A stretch of DNA of 43,842 nt from Nesterenkonia halophila (GCF_009467795.1 NZ_WIAX01000016.1:1-43842), one strand, 5' to 3'. Shown: positions 8,122-15,985, counted from the first letter of the stretch. Made by a program: numbers and translations. Notes: generated by a model from the sequence alone, not told the origin.

Positions 8122-8165
8122 GCTGTATGCGGGGCCGGAGCCGGGAGCAGAGCCGGCCGACGAGC

Positions 8166-8642
8166 TCAGCTCACGCCGTAGGCCAGCAGCGAGTTCGCCC
8201 AGTCCTCGATCGCCGGCCAGTCGCGCAGGTCGGCGTCGGTCGGCGCCTGGGCGACCTTCAGCTGCAGCTTCTCGACGAGGCTGAGCTTCGACGCGTCGAT
8301 CGCCCCGAGGAAGTAGACCACCTCGCGGTGGGGATGCTGCTTCAGCCGCGCCTCCATCGAGGCGTCCAGCACCGGGCCGCCGCCGACGGCGAAGAGGAAC
8401 AGCGGCTTGCCGGACAGTTCGGTGCGGTTGCTGTCCAGGAACATGGTTCCTGCCCCGTGCAGCTTCTGGCGGTACACCGGCATGCCGACGACGACGTTGT
8501 CGGCCTCGTAGAGCCACGGCCCGGCCGCCGAGACGTCCTTGGCATGGGCGGCGACGCCGCGGGCGCTCAGCGTGGTGGCGATACGTTCGCCGATCTCCGC
8601 CGTCGAGCCATGCTTGCTCGCCGTGACGACCAGTGTGGTCAT
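8166..8642 (-). CDS. Flavodoxin-domain protein (HemG/FldP-like)
   Basis: This 158-residue protein starts MTTLVVTASKHGSTAEIG, where SKHGST is a phosphate-binding loop for FMN. It continues with VVVGMPVYRQKLH, LFLFAVGGGP and a VYFLGAIDASKL segment. The size and the Lys/His-containing loop resemble menaquinone-dependent protoporphyrinogen oxidase (HemG) and related actinobacterial flavodoxin-like proteins. It lies 45 nt downstream of the symporter gene on the same strand and may be co-transcribed. A haem role is only one option, since many such actinobacterial proteins act in general redox or stress defence. Confidence in the fold is high; confidence in the reaction is low. Confidence 0.78.
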   Translation of the reverse strand: MTTLVVTASKHGSTAEIGERIATTLSARGVAAHAKDVSAAGPWLYEADNVVVGMPVYRQKLHGAGTMFLDSNRTELSGKPLFLFAVGGGPVLDASMEARLKQHPHREVVYFLGAIDASKLSLVEKLQLKVAQAPTDADLRDWPAIEDWANSLLAYGVS

Positions 8643-8687
8643 GGGGTCCTCCGCCTTTCGCCAGGGCTTGTGCGTCTGAAGACGAGC

Positions 8688-10058
8688 CTATCGAATCCGC
8701 GGACTCCCAGGCGCCTCCTCCCGCTCGACGGCGGAGCCCGGCCGTGCTCTTCCGGCATCCTCGGCGAGCATCCCCTTCTCGGTCTTCGCGATGACGCGGG
8801 TGCCGGTCAGGTCGCCGGTGACGTTGCAGACCGTCCTCCCCATGTCAAGGATCGCGTCGATGCCGGCGACCAGGGCGACCGGGCCCATCGGCAGCCCGGC
8901 CGAGGTCACCGCCATGGTGAGCATGATCAGTCCCGCGCCGGGGACTCCGGCGGTGCCCACGGAGGCCAGCACCCCGACGGCGGCGACGGTGGCCAGCTGC
9001 GCGAGGGTGAGCTGGGCCCCGGTGACGTCGGCGACGAAGACGGTGGCCGCACCGACGTAGATGGCGGTGCCGTCCATGTTGATCGTCGCGCCCAGCGGCA
9101 GGGTGAAGGAGTAGACGCCCTTGCCCACGCCCAGCTTCTCGGCCGCCTGGCTGGTGACCGGCAGCGTCCCGCTGGAGGATCGGGTGACGAAGCCGGTGAG
9201 CATCGGCTCCTTGGCCGCACGGAAGAACCGGCCGATCGGAGCGCGGAAGAGCAGCAGGATCACCGTGTAGACCACGATCTGGACGGCGATGCCGCCGTAG
9301 ACGACGCCGGTGAGCTTGGCCAGCGGCAGCAGCGCGTCGGCGCCGGTCTCGCCGACCACCACGGCGATCAGTGCGAAGACGCCGATCGGCGAGTACTGCA
9401 GCACGCCACGGATGATGAGGAACACCAGCTCGACGCCGCCGTCGACGACGCGCCGCAGGTCCGCGGCGAGCGAGGAGAGCCGCTCCTCCCCGCTGTCCTG
9501 CAGGAAGGCCAGGGCGACGCCGGCCACCAGCGCGAAGAACATCACCGCGAGGACACGCCCGTCGGCGAGGGCGGCGAAGATATTCTCCGGCACGATGTCG
9601 GTGATCACCTGGGACAGCGGCGGCGCGGACTGCTCCTCGACCTCCTCGGTGCCGTCCAGGGTCAGCCCGGCGCCGGGCGAGATCAGCAGCGCCAGCCCGA
9701 TGCCGGCGGCCATCGCGAAGGCGGTGGTCACCAGGTAATAGATGAAGGCCTTGCCGCCGATGCGCCCGAGCGTCGTGGGCGAGACGGAGGCGACTCCGGA
9801 GACGAGGGTGAGGAGGATCAGCGGCATGACCAGCATGGACAGCAGCCGCAGGAAGATGTCACCGAGCGGTTCGATGACCGTGATCGGCTCGCCCACCGTC
9901 AGTCCGGCGACGACGCCGAGCACCAGTGCGACGGCGAGCTTCCAGATCAGCGGGATGTCCAGATAGCGTCGCCACAGCGAACGGCGGGGCGGCTCTCCGG
10001 AGGGGCCTGAAGGATCGGAGGGGTCGGCGGCGGAGGTCGTCCGCGTATCGTCGGCCAT
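8688..10058 (-). CDS. Dicarboxylate/amino acid:cation symporter (DAACS family)
   Basis: This 456-residue membrane transporter is of the GltP/DctA type. Diagnostic motifs are the serine-rich hairpin TRSSSGTLPVTS, the ion-binding TINMDGTAIYVG, the second hairpin GTAGVPGAGLIML, and DMGRTVCNVTGD, which carries the substrate-binding Asp/Arg/Asn residues. Eight transmembrane segments and two re-entrant loops are expected for the fold. The hydrophilic N-terminus (about 25 residues) and C-terminus are rich in Pro, Ser and charge. The ATG at 10058 has GGGGAG about 10 nt upstream. It should import glutamate/aspartate or C4-dicarboxylates with sodium or protons. The exact substrate is not determined. 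Confidence 0.93.
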   Translation of the reverse strand: MADDTRTTSAADPSDPSGPSGEPPRRSLWRRYLDIPLIWKLAVALVLGVVAGLTVGEPITVIEPLGDIFLRLLSMLVMPLILLTLVSGVASVSPTTLGRIGGKAFIYYLVTTAFAMAAGIGLALLISPGAGLTLDGTEEVEEQSAPPLSQVITDIVPENIFAALADGRVLAVMFFALVAGVALAFLQDSGEERLSSLAADLRRVVDGGVELVFLIIRGVLQYSPIGVFALIAVVVGETGADALLPLAKLTGVVYGGIAVQIVVYTVILLLFRAPIGRFFRAAKEPMLTGFVTRSSSGTLPVTSQAAEKLGVGKGVYSFTLPLGATINMDGTAIYVGAATVFVADVTGAQLTLAQLATVAAVGVLASVGTAGVPGAGLIMLTMAVTSAGLPMGPVALVAGIDAILDMGRTVCNVTGDLTGTRVIAKTEKGMLAEDAGRARPGSAVEREEAPGSPRIR

Positions 10059-10346
10059 GCGTCATCACTCCCCGAGGACCGTCCGGGATCACCGTCGATC
10101 CCCGTGTCGGCAACAGGGACGGACGACAGTGTGACACAGGTGACAAGCGAGGACCCGGGACACGCCAAACACACTCTGACCTGGCCCTGCCTCTCAGAAT
10201 GGCCGACAGGATCTCAGACTGCGGGTCGTGCCGCCTCGCACGTCACCGCGAGATTGACGGCGTCACTCATCAACTTCCAGAGGGCCGTCGAGCTCCTTCT
10301 CGAGCATCTCCTGACTCGTCGACTGGACGCACCTCCAATAATCACC
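10059..10346. other. Intergenic stretch without a convincing gene
   Basis: This 288-nt stretch between the symporter start and the first lipoprotein gene contains short open frames on both strands, but none with a good ribosome-binding site or recognisable protein. Composition drops from very GC-rich near 10059 to mixed near 10346, marking the edge of the lower-GC island. It presumably holds the symporter promoter. Confidence 0.5.
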
Positions 10347-10775
10347 TCATCCCTGATCGCCACCAACATCACGTGTCACTCGCGCCATCGCATCGTCCCG
10401 CTCAGGAGCGACCTCGACAGGGACACTTCGGACGTCCAGGGTGGCCGGCGCTCCATCCTGAATCGTGCGATCCGCCCACTCCGGCAGACGCTTCATCGCC
10501 TCATCAGTTCCGATCTCGCCGCCTTCGATCTGCTCGCGCAATTGCTCCACCTCGCAGAACAACCGACCGTGCGCCGGCGCGTACGCACCAGGATGATCCG
10601 TCACCTCGTTGCAATACCGCGAGTCGCTCCCGGAACAGACATGCCGTCGATCATCGATGCTCAGTTCGGGTCCTCCGCACGAAGCGAGACCCACGACTCC
10701 GATCGCTCCTGCCGCGGCAAGGACAGAGAGCCGGTGAACGAACCGTCGACGACGCAGCCTGAAGCTTCGATCCAT
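10347..10775 (-). CDS. Small cysteine-rich lipoprotein, paralogue 1
   Basis: This 142-residue predicted lipoprotein has an Arg-rich n-region (MDRSFRLRRRRF), a hydrophobic segment and a lipobox GLASCGG with the lipidated Cys33. The mature part has HVCSGSDSRYCNEV, GAYAPAHGRLFCEVEQLR and MKRLPEWADRTIQDG. These align in order with the next gene's VCGDSEDVRWCC, GAYSVSHGALLCEVRQVR and VHELPDWADGGFRRG, so the two are clear paralogues sharing three Cys and a central HG motif. I chose the ATG at 10775 because the signal peptide begins there. No known family is recognised. Its position behind the WXG100-type locus makes an associated or immunity-like role possible but unproven. Confidence 0.7.
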   Translation of the reverse strand: MDRSFRLRRRRFVHRLSVLAAAGAIGVVGLASCGGPELSIDDRRHVCSGSDSRYCNEVTDHPGAYAPAHGRLFCEVEQLREQIEGGEIGTDEAMKRLPEWADRTIQDGAPATLDVRSVPVEVAPERDDAMARVTRDVGGDQG

Positions 10776-10840
10776 GCTCCCCTCATCCCGCGCCAGACAC
10801 CCGCATCGCTCCGCCGTTGATTCAACGCCCTCCACCGGGA

Positions 10841-11332
10841 CTATTCGCCCATTTGCAAGGGCTGCCCCTCCGCGCTCTCGACGACCTTATGGCTCATCTC
10901 ATCCCCGCACTCGGTGACCTCGTTCCCGTCGAACGAAGCACCGAGCTCTTCCACCGCCACACGCAATTCCTTCTGGCAGCTGAGGACATCGGCGGCAGGA
11001 ACCTCAGAAATGCGCACGATGGTCGGCTGCCCACGCCTGAAGCCTCCATCTGCCCAATCCGGAAGCTCATGAACCATGGCCTGGTGGTCGACCCGCCCTT
11101 CACCGATGAGTCGACGAACCTGTCTCACTTCACACAGAAGCGCTCCATGGCTGACGCTGTACGCCCCATCGTCGGCGCGCGTGCTGCAGCACCAGCGAAC
11201 ATCCTCCGAATCTCCGCAGACGCTGCCCTCATCGAAGTTCAGATCATCGGGCTTGGTGCATCCAGACACAACGATCAAGGCGGACATCAGAGCACCACAA
11301 ACGTCTGCCACAGCCCTACGACTCTGCGTCAT
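10841..11332 (-). CDS. Small cysteine-rich lipoprotein, paralogue 2
   Basis: This 163-residue predicted lipoprotein starts MTQSRRAVADVCGAL and has a lipobox VVSGC (Cys25). The mature domain repeats the pattern of the downstream paralogue (VCGDSEDVRWCC, HGALLCEVRQ, LPDWADGG) and adds a tail of about 40 residues with a further Cys pair. The frame stays open upstream for another 161 codons to a GTG at 11815. The internal ATG at 11332 is preferred because a complete signal peptide starts exactly there; if the GTG were used, the signal would be buried at residue 162. Product function is unknown. Confidence 0.65.
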   Translation of the reverse strand: MTQSRRAVADVCGALMSALIVVSGCTKPDDLNFDEGSVCGDSEDVRWCCSTRADDGAYSVSHGALLCEVRQVRRLIGEGRVDHQAMVHELPDWADGGFRRGQPTIVRISEVPAADVLSCQKELRVAVEELGASFDGNEVTECGDEMSHKVVESAEGQPLQMGE

Positions 11333-11815
11333 GGTCGGCACCCGCCCTTGGGACCCCTCAAGCAGAGATGACAAGTAGTCACCGTCTTCATCAACGCACC
11401 CATCGACCTTATCCTTGTACTGTTGAGCGAATCGCCCCGCAAATTCCTCAACTTTTTCATGCGATATTTGGTCAGATCCTTCATATCGATCATGGAGACG
11501 CTCACTGACCACCCGATTATAGGGATATACTGAATTGTTCGGGTGAACTACTATCTCCCATTGATCGCCGACATATAGCCCGACTCCTGACATGAGATTT
11601 CGAAGATCCTCCAGAACATGAGCATTCGGGCGAGCAACCTCCGAGAGATCAGGGACCTCCTCGCCACCCAGGGCCTGCATCATCCAGCCCTTAGCTCGGG
11701 CTTCATGCAATTCGCGGCGATGCGTCGAGTCCACGTCGGACCCTAGGTCGACGTCATCCTTCGATGCTCCGAGTTCATCCATCTCCTGGGTCACGCAGTC
11801 ACCGAACGTAAACAC
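11333..11815 (-). other. Open segment fused in frame to lipoprotein 2; probable severed C-terminus of the WXG100-associated protein
   Basis: These 161 codons (from GTG 11815) have no own ribosome-binding site. They continue in the same frame as the segment ending at the TAA at 11846-11848, and the short stretch between them also reads as plausible protein (VASIVFNNPVFTFGDC). The content is charged and helical (HRRELHEARAKGW, KVEEFAGRFAQQYKDK). It then runs without a stop into the lipoprotein signal peptide. The simplest reading is that the TAA is a nonsense mutation and this was the end of the upstream protein, whose own stop has been lost. A small separate gene is the alternative. Base composition is markedly lower in GC than the flanks. 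Confidence 0.45.
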
Positions 11816-11845
11816 AGGATTATTGAAGACGATTGACGCGACACA

Positions 11846-12559
11846 TTAACCGACCCTAAAAGCCTCAAGGATTCTCTCTTCGGCCTCAACATTTTCGCCA
11901 TGCTTGTGCATCTCCGCGTTGAACGGGCCTCCTTCAAGCTTGCCCTGGAGGATGGCCATGTTCGTCTCGTGCGGCGCTCCACCAGACTCGCCAGTCACGT
12001 ACATTTCAACGAGTCGTGCCTGGTACGCCTGGATAGAGGCGGAAATCTTGGCCGATGCCGCATCATCTGTCCCCACGAGCATCTTGACTCTGACCTGATC
12101 GTCACTGTCGAGGAGCTCCCCACCGGTCTTGCCTTCCGGCACACTGAACTCCTCCAGATTGGCCGCTGCCGTCTCGTAGAACGTTTGAGCAAAGACAGGA
12201 TTGACCTCCAGGGAACTTCCCTGCGCTCCTCCGAGCATTTCTCTGAACGGACTCGATGAGCTCGTCACACCCGCATCTGTCGTGGCCACAGCACTCATCA
12301 AGCCGTACCAGGCGTCTCCAGAATGACCTGAGAGTTCGCTTCCGGAAGCGATCCAGTCGATCAGACCAGCGACGGCGGCGCCGTCATCCTCCCAGTTCCT
12401 GTCGAACACGTTCGCGACGAATCGGCTCGAGTCGAATGAATCGGGAAGCTCCGCCCCGTCGAATCCGTCGACGTCCCCGCTACCCGCGAGCAGCGCGGCC
12501 GATGCCGACTCGTTGCGTCCGGCCAACCCCAGAGCCGTCGTCAACGCGCTCTCCGGCAC
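11846..12559 (-). CDS. C-terminal open piece of the broken WXG100-associated protein
   Basis: This is a 237-codon open frame if started at the GTG at 12559. The frame is open upstream and reads RADSAAGANPGVPES before the GTG, showing that it is the continuation of the piece at 12541-13308 rather than a new gene. It contains SRFVANVFDRNWEDDGAAVA and SGDAWYGLMSAVATTDAG, then MLVGTDDAASAKISASIQAY and HKHGENVEAEERILEAF. No ribosome-binding site is evident before the GTG, so if made at all it would depend on frameshifting. It ends in TAA, unusual in a gene set that mostly uses TGA. Confidence 0.5.
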   Translation of the reverse strand: MPESALTTALGLAGRNESASAALLAGSGDVDGFDGAELPDSFDSSRFVANVFDRNWEDDGAAVAGLIDWIASGSELSGHSGDAWYGLMSAVATTDAGVTSSSSPFREMLGGAQGSSLEVNPVFAQTFYETAAANLEEFSVPEGKTGGELLDSDDQVRVKMLVGTDDAASAKISASIQAYQARLVEMYVTGESGGAPHETNMAILQGKLEGGPFNAEMHKHGENVEAEERILEAFRVG

Positions 12560-13308
12560 ACCAGGGTTGGCTCCCGCAGCAGAATCGGCCCGCGCGCGTT
12601 CTCCGCATGCAGAACGTACTCGGCCGCCATGGCGAGGTCCGTCGCCAGATCATCTCCGGGGCTGCGACCTGAGTCCGCATGCTCGAGGAGCGGCATCAAC
12701 TCGCGGAATGCGTCGAAATCGACCGCACCGTCAGGGTGCTGCGCCGCCTCCTGCACACCCTCCGGCAGCTCGTCCCAGCCTCCGCCGCAGTCCTCTCGGG
12801 ACAGCGTCAGCAGTCCGTCGCTGATCTCCCTCGACCGACCGAAGGCCTCGGCCATCTCGTCGGCCATGTCCTCATCGCTGAGCGCCTCCTCCACGGTCAC
12901 GGCATCAGTCTCCCCGTCCGAGGGGTCGAAGGCGCCTCCCCGCCCGCCGAAGAGCGCCGAGCCGATCGCGGAACCGGCACCGGCCCCGAATCCGAGGCCG
13001 ACCCCGCCGAACCCGGCCCTGGAGAACGCGCCCGAGCCCGCGCTCTGCGGCAGCACAGCGGCGGAGAGCACCCGACTCTGCTGCTCGATGGTCTCGGCGG
13101 CCCTGGACTGAGCCTGCTCCCAGCGATGGCGCAGCGAGGCGACGTCCCAGGCGAAGTCCTGGATCTGCAGGCTCTCCGCGTCGACGTCGTCGTCGGCGCC
13201 GGCATCCTCGACGTCGCGGGCGGCCTGCATGCCGGACCAGGTGCTCTGCTGCTCCTCGACGCCGGCGCGGGCCGCCTGCACCGCGGCCCGCCAGGTGTCA
13301 CATGTCAC
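12541..13308 (-). CDS. Middle open piece of the broken WXG100-associated protein
   Basis: This is a 255-codon open frame if read from the GTG at 13308. It starts inside the duplicated heptamer, so the GTG is an accident of the duplication. Residues about 5-100 form amphipathic helices (RAGVEEQQSTWSGMQAARD, SLRHRWEQAQSRAAETIEQQ) of the WXG100 type with a WSGM turn. A Gly-rich span (FGGVGLGFGAGAGSAIG) and an acidic segment with EDMADEMAEAFGRSREI follow. The final residues (GPILLREPTLVCRRAR) are out-of-frame sequence after the CG-run frameshift. Confidence 0.5.
   Translation of the reverse strand: MTCDTWRAAVQAARAGVEEQQSTWSGMQAARDVEDAGADDDVDAESLQIQDFAWDVASLRHRWEQAQSRAAETIEQQSRVLSAAVLPQSAGSGAFSRAGFGGVGLGFGAGAGSAIGSALFGGRGGAFDPSDGETDAVTVEEALSDEDMADEMAEAFGRSREISDGLLTLSREDCGGGWDELPEGVQEAAQHPDGAVDFDAFRELMPLLEHADSGRSPGDDLATDLAMAAEYVLHAENARGPILLREPTLVCRRAR
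12591..12598. repeat. CG-dinucleotide run at a frameshift
   Basis: Four CG units occur exactly where the protein-like reading moves from one minus-strand frame to the other. Removing one CG (or adding one base) restores a continuous reading AENARADSAAGAN. Slippage in the dinucleotide run is the likely cause. Confidence 0.55.
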
Positions 13309-13309
13309 A
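13296..13309. repeat. Exact 7-bp tandem duplication (TGTCACA x2) that breaks a gene
   Basis: TGTCACA occurs twice head to tail. On the coding (minus) strand this inserts 7 nt and puts a TGA two codons after the first copy. With one copy removed the frame reads through as REHCDTWRAAV. Confidence 0.75.
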
Positions 13310-13426
13310 GTGCTCGCGCAGCGCGGACCACGAACCGCTGATCTCGGGCACCTGGGCCACTGTCACCCCGTCGGTCCCGGCCCGTCCTCGCACGAACATC
13401 GGCTGGATCTCCCCTCGCGTCCTTCG

Positions 13427-13792
13427 TCAGCGGCGGCCGAACTTGGACGGATCGAACGTGCCGCCGCCCACGCTCCAGCCGGCCGTCCGGGACGCGGCGG
13501 CGGCGCCGTCGGCGGCCATCTGATCGTCGCCGGCGGAGACCTGGGACAGCGCGTCCTGCACCGCCGCACTGCGCAGGTCCGACTCGTCGAGCACCTGGCC
13601 GGCCACCGATTCGGCGAGCCGGCAGAATGCGGAGAAGGCCGTCGCCGCAGTCTCGGCGGTCCCGAAGAGGGGCTCCGCAGTCCCCGCGGCGGACTCGGCC
13701 GCCGCCTTCTGCCCGCGGGCGCCCGCGTTCAGCCCGCCGACCTGGTCGAGGATCCCTCGCCCCAGCCCGGTCGGTACGTCGAATCGCACCAT
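13427..13792 (-). CDS. WXG100/ESAT-6-like small helical protein
   Basis: This 121-residue Ala/Gly-rich helical protein has no signal peptide. It begins MVRFDVPTGLGRGILDQVGG and ends TAGWSVGGGTFDPSKFGRR. The middle is nearly all helix-forming (KAAAESAAGTAEPLF, AETAATAFSAFCRLAES). Size and layout fit the small actinobacterial proteins encoded just upstream of WXG100-type partners in type VII secretion loci. The ATG at 13792 has AGGGGAG about 12 nt upstream. An in-frame ATG at 13834, 9 nt after a TAGCGT -10-like box, would add 14 residues and could give a leaderless start. It lies 27 nt before the start of the broken gene. No canonical W-x-G is seen, so the family assignment is by context and shape. 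Confidence 0.6.
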   Translation of the reverse strand: MVRFDVPTGLGRGILDQVGGLNAGARGQKAAAESAAGTAEPLFGTAETAATAFSAFCRLAESVAGQVLDESDLRSAAVQDALSQVSAGDDQMAADGAAAASRTAGWSVGGGTFDPSKFGRR

Positions 13793-13898
13793 CGTCGCCG
13801 TGTGCTCCCCTCGTCCCGGCGCTCGCACCTCCATGACGCGACCACGCTACACAGCAGACGACGGACCGCGCCGCGGTTCTCCACAGGCTCCGGACACA

Positions 13899-13930
13899 CC
13901 TGCGGGCCGGGTGCTCACCCGGCCCGCAGG
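13899..13930 (-). terminator. Hairpin terminator after the thioredoxin-NHL gene
   Basis: A perfect 13-bp GC-rich inverted repeat (13899-13911 and 13918-13930, 6-nt loop) lies 51 nt beyond the stop at 13982 on the minus strand. It separates that gene from the WXG100-type locus that follows in the same orientation. Confidence 0.65.
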
Positions 13931-13981
13931 TTCTCATGATCCCGCCTTCCGTGCGGCGGGAGACTCAATCCAGCGCGGCGC

Positions 13982-15985
13982 TCACTTCACCCCGCGCAGA
14001 TCCAGCTGCAGCGTGTCGGCCGCGCCCTCGACCAGGTTCACCGGGATGCCCCAGTCCTGCTGGTAGAGGTGGCAGGCCGCGTGCATCGGGATCTCCTCGC
14101 CCGGAGCGCCGTCGCAGGCCGCGGCGCGCGCGGTGATGTGCAGGACGCCCCCGTCGACAGAGGGGTCCAGCTGCAGGGTGCGCGTCAGCCCCTCGGAGCT
14201 TCCGGCGCCGGAGACGATCAGCTCCTCCGGCGAGGAGGAGATCTTCAGCTGGGTCGGGTCGCCGAAGCGGTCGTCGAGCTTCTGGCCCGTCGGCGCGGAG
14301 AAGCCGACGGTCAGCGTCAGCTCGCCCGGGGCGACGTCGGTGCTGGGCCGCTGCGACTGCATCGCGCCCTCGTCGACGGTGAGGAACTCCTCCGGGATCG
14401 CCACGCGCACCAGCTCGTGGGCGTTGGTCTCGACCACCAGCAGGGTGGAGCCGTCGGCGTCGAGCAGCACGTCGGAGGGCTCCTTCAGCCCGCGGGCGAC
14501 GGTGGAGACCTCGGCGGGCACCGTGGTGCCGTCGGCGGCGGTGTGCTCGCCGCGGTAGCGGCGGATCGCGCCGTTGTAGGTGTCGGCGACCAGCACCGAG
14601 CCGTCGGGCAGCGCGGCCACCCCCAGCGGGTGCTGCAGCCGGGCCTGGGACGGGTCGCCGTCGCGGAAGCCGAAGTCGAACAGTCCCTCGCCGATGATCG
14701 TCTCGACCTGCGGAGCCCGCGGGTCCTGCGCCGTGCGCAGCACGCGCAGCGAGGACGTCTCCGAGTCGGCGATCCAGACGTCGCCGGCCGCGTCGACGGC
14801 CAGTCCCGAGGTCTGGGCGAACCAGGCCTCGTCGGCCGCGCCGTCGGTCAGGCCTTCCAGCCCGGTGCCGGCCAGCACGCGCAGCTCGCCGGTGGTCGGG
14901 ACGAACTCGACGATCTGGTGGGTGCCGGCCATCGCGACGATCAGGGTGCCGGCGGCCGGAGACCACAGCACGTCCCACGGCGAGGAGAGCGAGACCTCCA
15001 GCGGATCGGTGCCCAGGCTGCCGACGCCGGCGGTCTGCTCCTGGGCCACCCGGTCGGAGTCGATCAGCCGCTGCACGCCGTTGCCGGCCACAGTGATCAC
15101 CCGGTCGCCGGCGACGTCGATGCCGCGCAGCCGGTGGTTGACGGTGTCGGCGACGACGACGTCATAGCCGACCTGCGCGGCGACCTCGGCCGGCAGGATA
15201 GCCACGCCCTGCGGCTCGGTGAACAGAGCCGCGGCGCCGGGGCCGTCGCGGTGGCCCTTCTCCCCGCCGTCCGACGCCGCGCCGGCCTCGTCCTGCGGTC
15301 CGCCGCCCCAGGAGCGGATGACGGTCTCCAAGTCGGCGTCGAGCTCGACGATGCGGTGGTTGCCGGTGTCGGCGACCAGGAAGCGACCGGCGGCCGCGGC
15401 GTCGTCCTCGGCGCCCAGCGAGCGGGTCACCGGCACGGCGGTGCCCGGGAAGCGCAGCGTGCGCGAGACCGGCTCCGGCGGCACATAGGGGCCGTCGCCG
15501 CGATGCAGAGTGCCCTTGGCCTCATGCTCGGCGGCCAGCTCCTCGACCAGCGAGTCGAGCCCGGCCACGTGGCCCTCGCCGGCCAGATGCGCGGCGATGT
15601 AGCCCTCCGGGTCGATGACGACCAGCGTCGGCCAGGCTCGGGCCGAGTAGGCCTGCCAGGTGGTCAGGTGCGGGTCGTCGAGCACCGGCCGGGCGATCTC
15701 GTAGCGCTCGACGGCGGCGGCCAGCGCATCCGGGTCGGCCTCGTGGTCGAACTTCGGCGAGTGCACGCCGACGGTGACCAGCACGTCGGAGAAGCGCTCC
15801 TCCAGCGGCCGCATCTCGTCGAGCACGTGCAGGCAGTTGATGCAGCAGAAGGTCCAGAAGTCGAGGATGACGATCTTGCCGCGCAGGTCTTCGAGCGTGA
15901 CCTCCTCTCCGCCGGTGTTCAGCCATCCGCGGCCGACGAGCTCGGAGGCCCGCACCCGGTCGGTGCGGCGGATCGTCTCCGTCAT
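13982..15985 (-). CDS. Thioredoxin-like / NHL-repeat protein (NHLRC2-like)
   Basis: This 667-residue protein has an N-terminal thioredoxin-like domain (about residues 5-155) with the redox motif FWTFCCINCLH, the CxxC being Cys48-Cys51. A six-bladed NHL beta-propeller follows (about 170-530), with repeats such as VADTGNHRIVELDA, VADTVNHRLRGIDV, WIADSETSSLRVL and VADTYNGAIRRYRG. A C-terminal beta domain contains HAACHLYQQDWGIPV. No signal peptide is visible, so it is probably cytoplasmic. The architecture matches the widespread bacterial homologues of human NHLRC2, whose substrate is not established. AAGGAG precedes the ATG. It follows the copper/CtaG operon by about 100 nt but has its own leader. 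Confidence 0.9.
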   Translation of the reverse strand: MTETIRRTDRVRASELVGRGWLNTGGEEVTLEDLRGKIVILDFWTFCCINCLHVLDEMRPLEERFSDVLVTVGVHSPKFDHEADPDALAAAVERYEIARPVLDDPHLTTWQAYSARAWPTLVVIDPEGYIAAHLAGEGHVAGLDSLVEELAAEHEAKGTLHRGDGPYVPPEPVSRTLRFPGTAVPVTRSLGAEDDAAAAGRFLVADTGNHRIVELDADLETVIRSWGGGPQDEAGAASDGGEKGHRDGPGAAALFTEPQGVAILPAEVAAQVGYDVVVADTVNHRLRGIDVAGDRVITVAGNGVQRLIDSDRVAQEQTAGVGSLGTDPLEVSLSSPWDVLWSPAAGTLIVAMAGTHQIVEFVPTTGELRVLAGTGLEGLTDGAADEAWFAQTSGLAVDAAGDVWIADSETSSLRVLRTAQDPRAPQVETIIGEGLFDFGFRDGDPSQARLQHPLGVAALPDGSVLVADTYNGAIRRYRGEHTAADGTTVPAEVSTVARGLKEPSDVLLDADGSTLLVVETNAHELVRVAIPEEFLTVDEGAMQSQRPSTDVAPGELTLTVGFSAPTGQKLDDRFGDPTQLKISSSPEELIVSGAGSSEGLTRTLQLDPSVDGGVLHITARAAACDGAPGEEIPMHAACHLYQQDWGIPVNLVEGAADTLQLDLRGVK

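Larger units (their letters stand above)
11846..13399 (-). pseudogene. Broken WXG100-associated large protein (whole locus)
   Basis: Three open pieces on the minus strand reconstruct one protein of about 515 residues. Translation from ATG 13399 (AGGGGAG 9 nt upstream) gives VPEISGSWSALREHCD and then stops. The next frame resumes with TWRAAVQAARAG. The break is an exact 7-bp tandem duplication at 13296-13309, and deleting one copy restores HCDTWRAA. A second shift near 12591-12598, in a CG-dinucleotide run, joins YVLHAENA to RADSAAGANPGVPES. The frame ends at TAA 11846-11848. The protein has an N-terminal WXG100-like helical part, a Gly-rich stretch and a part with NWEDDGAAVAGLIDWI that resembles actinobacterial type VII-associated proteins. 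Sequencing error could explain the CG run but hardly a perfect 7-bp duplication. Confidence 0.65.

Noticed and set aside
10104..10820. Plus-strand open frames opposite the first lipoprotein gene
   Set aside because: The minus strand has a convincing signal peptide, lipobox and a paralogue; the plus-strand frame has none of these.
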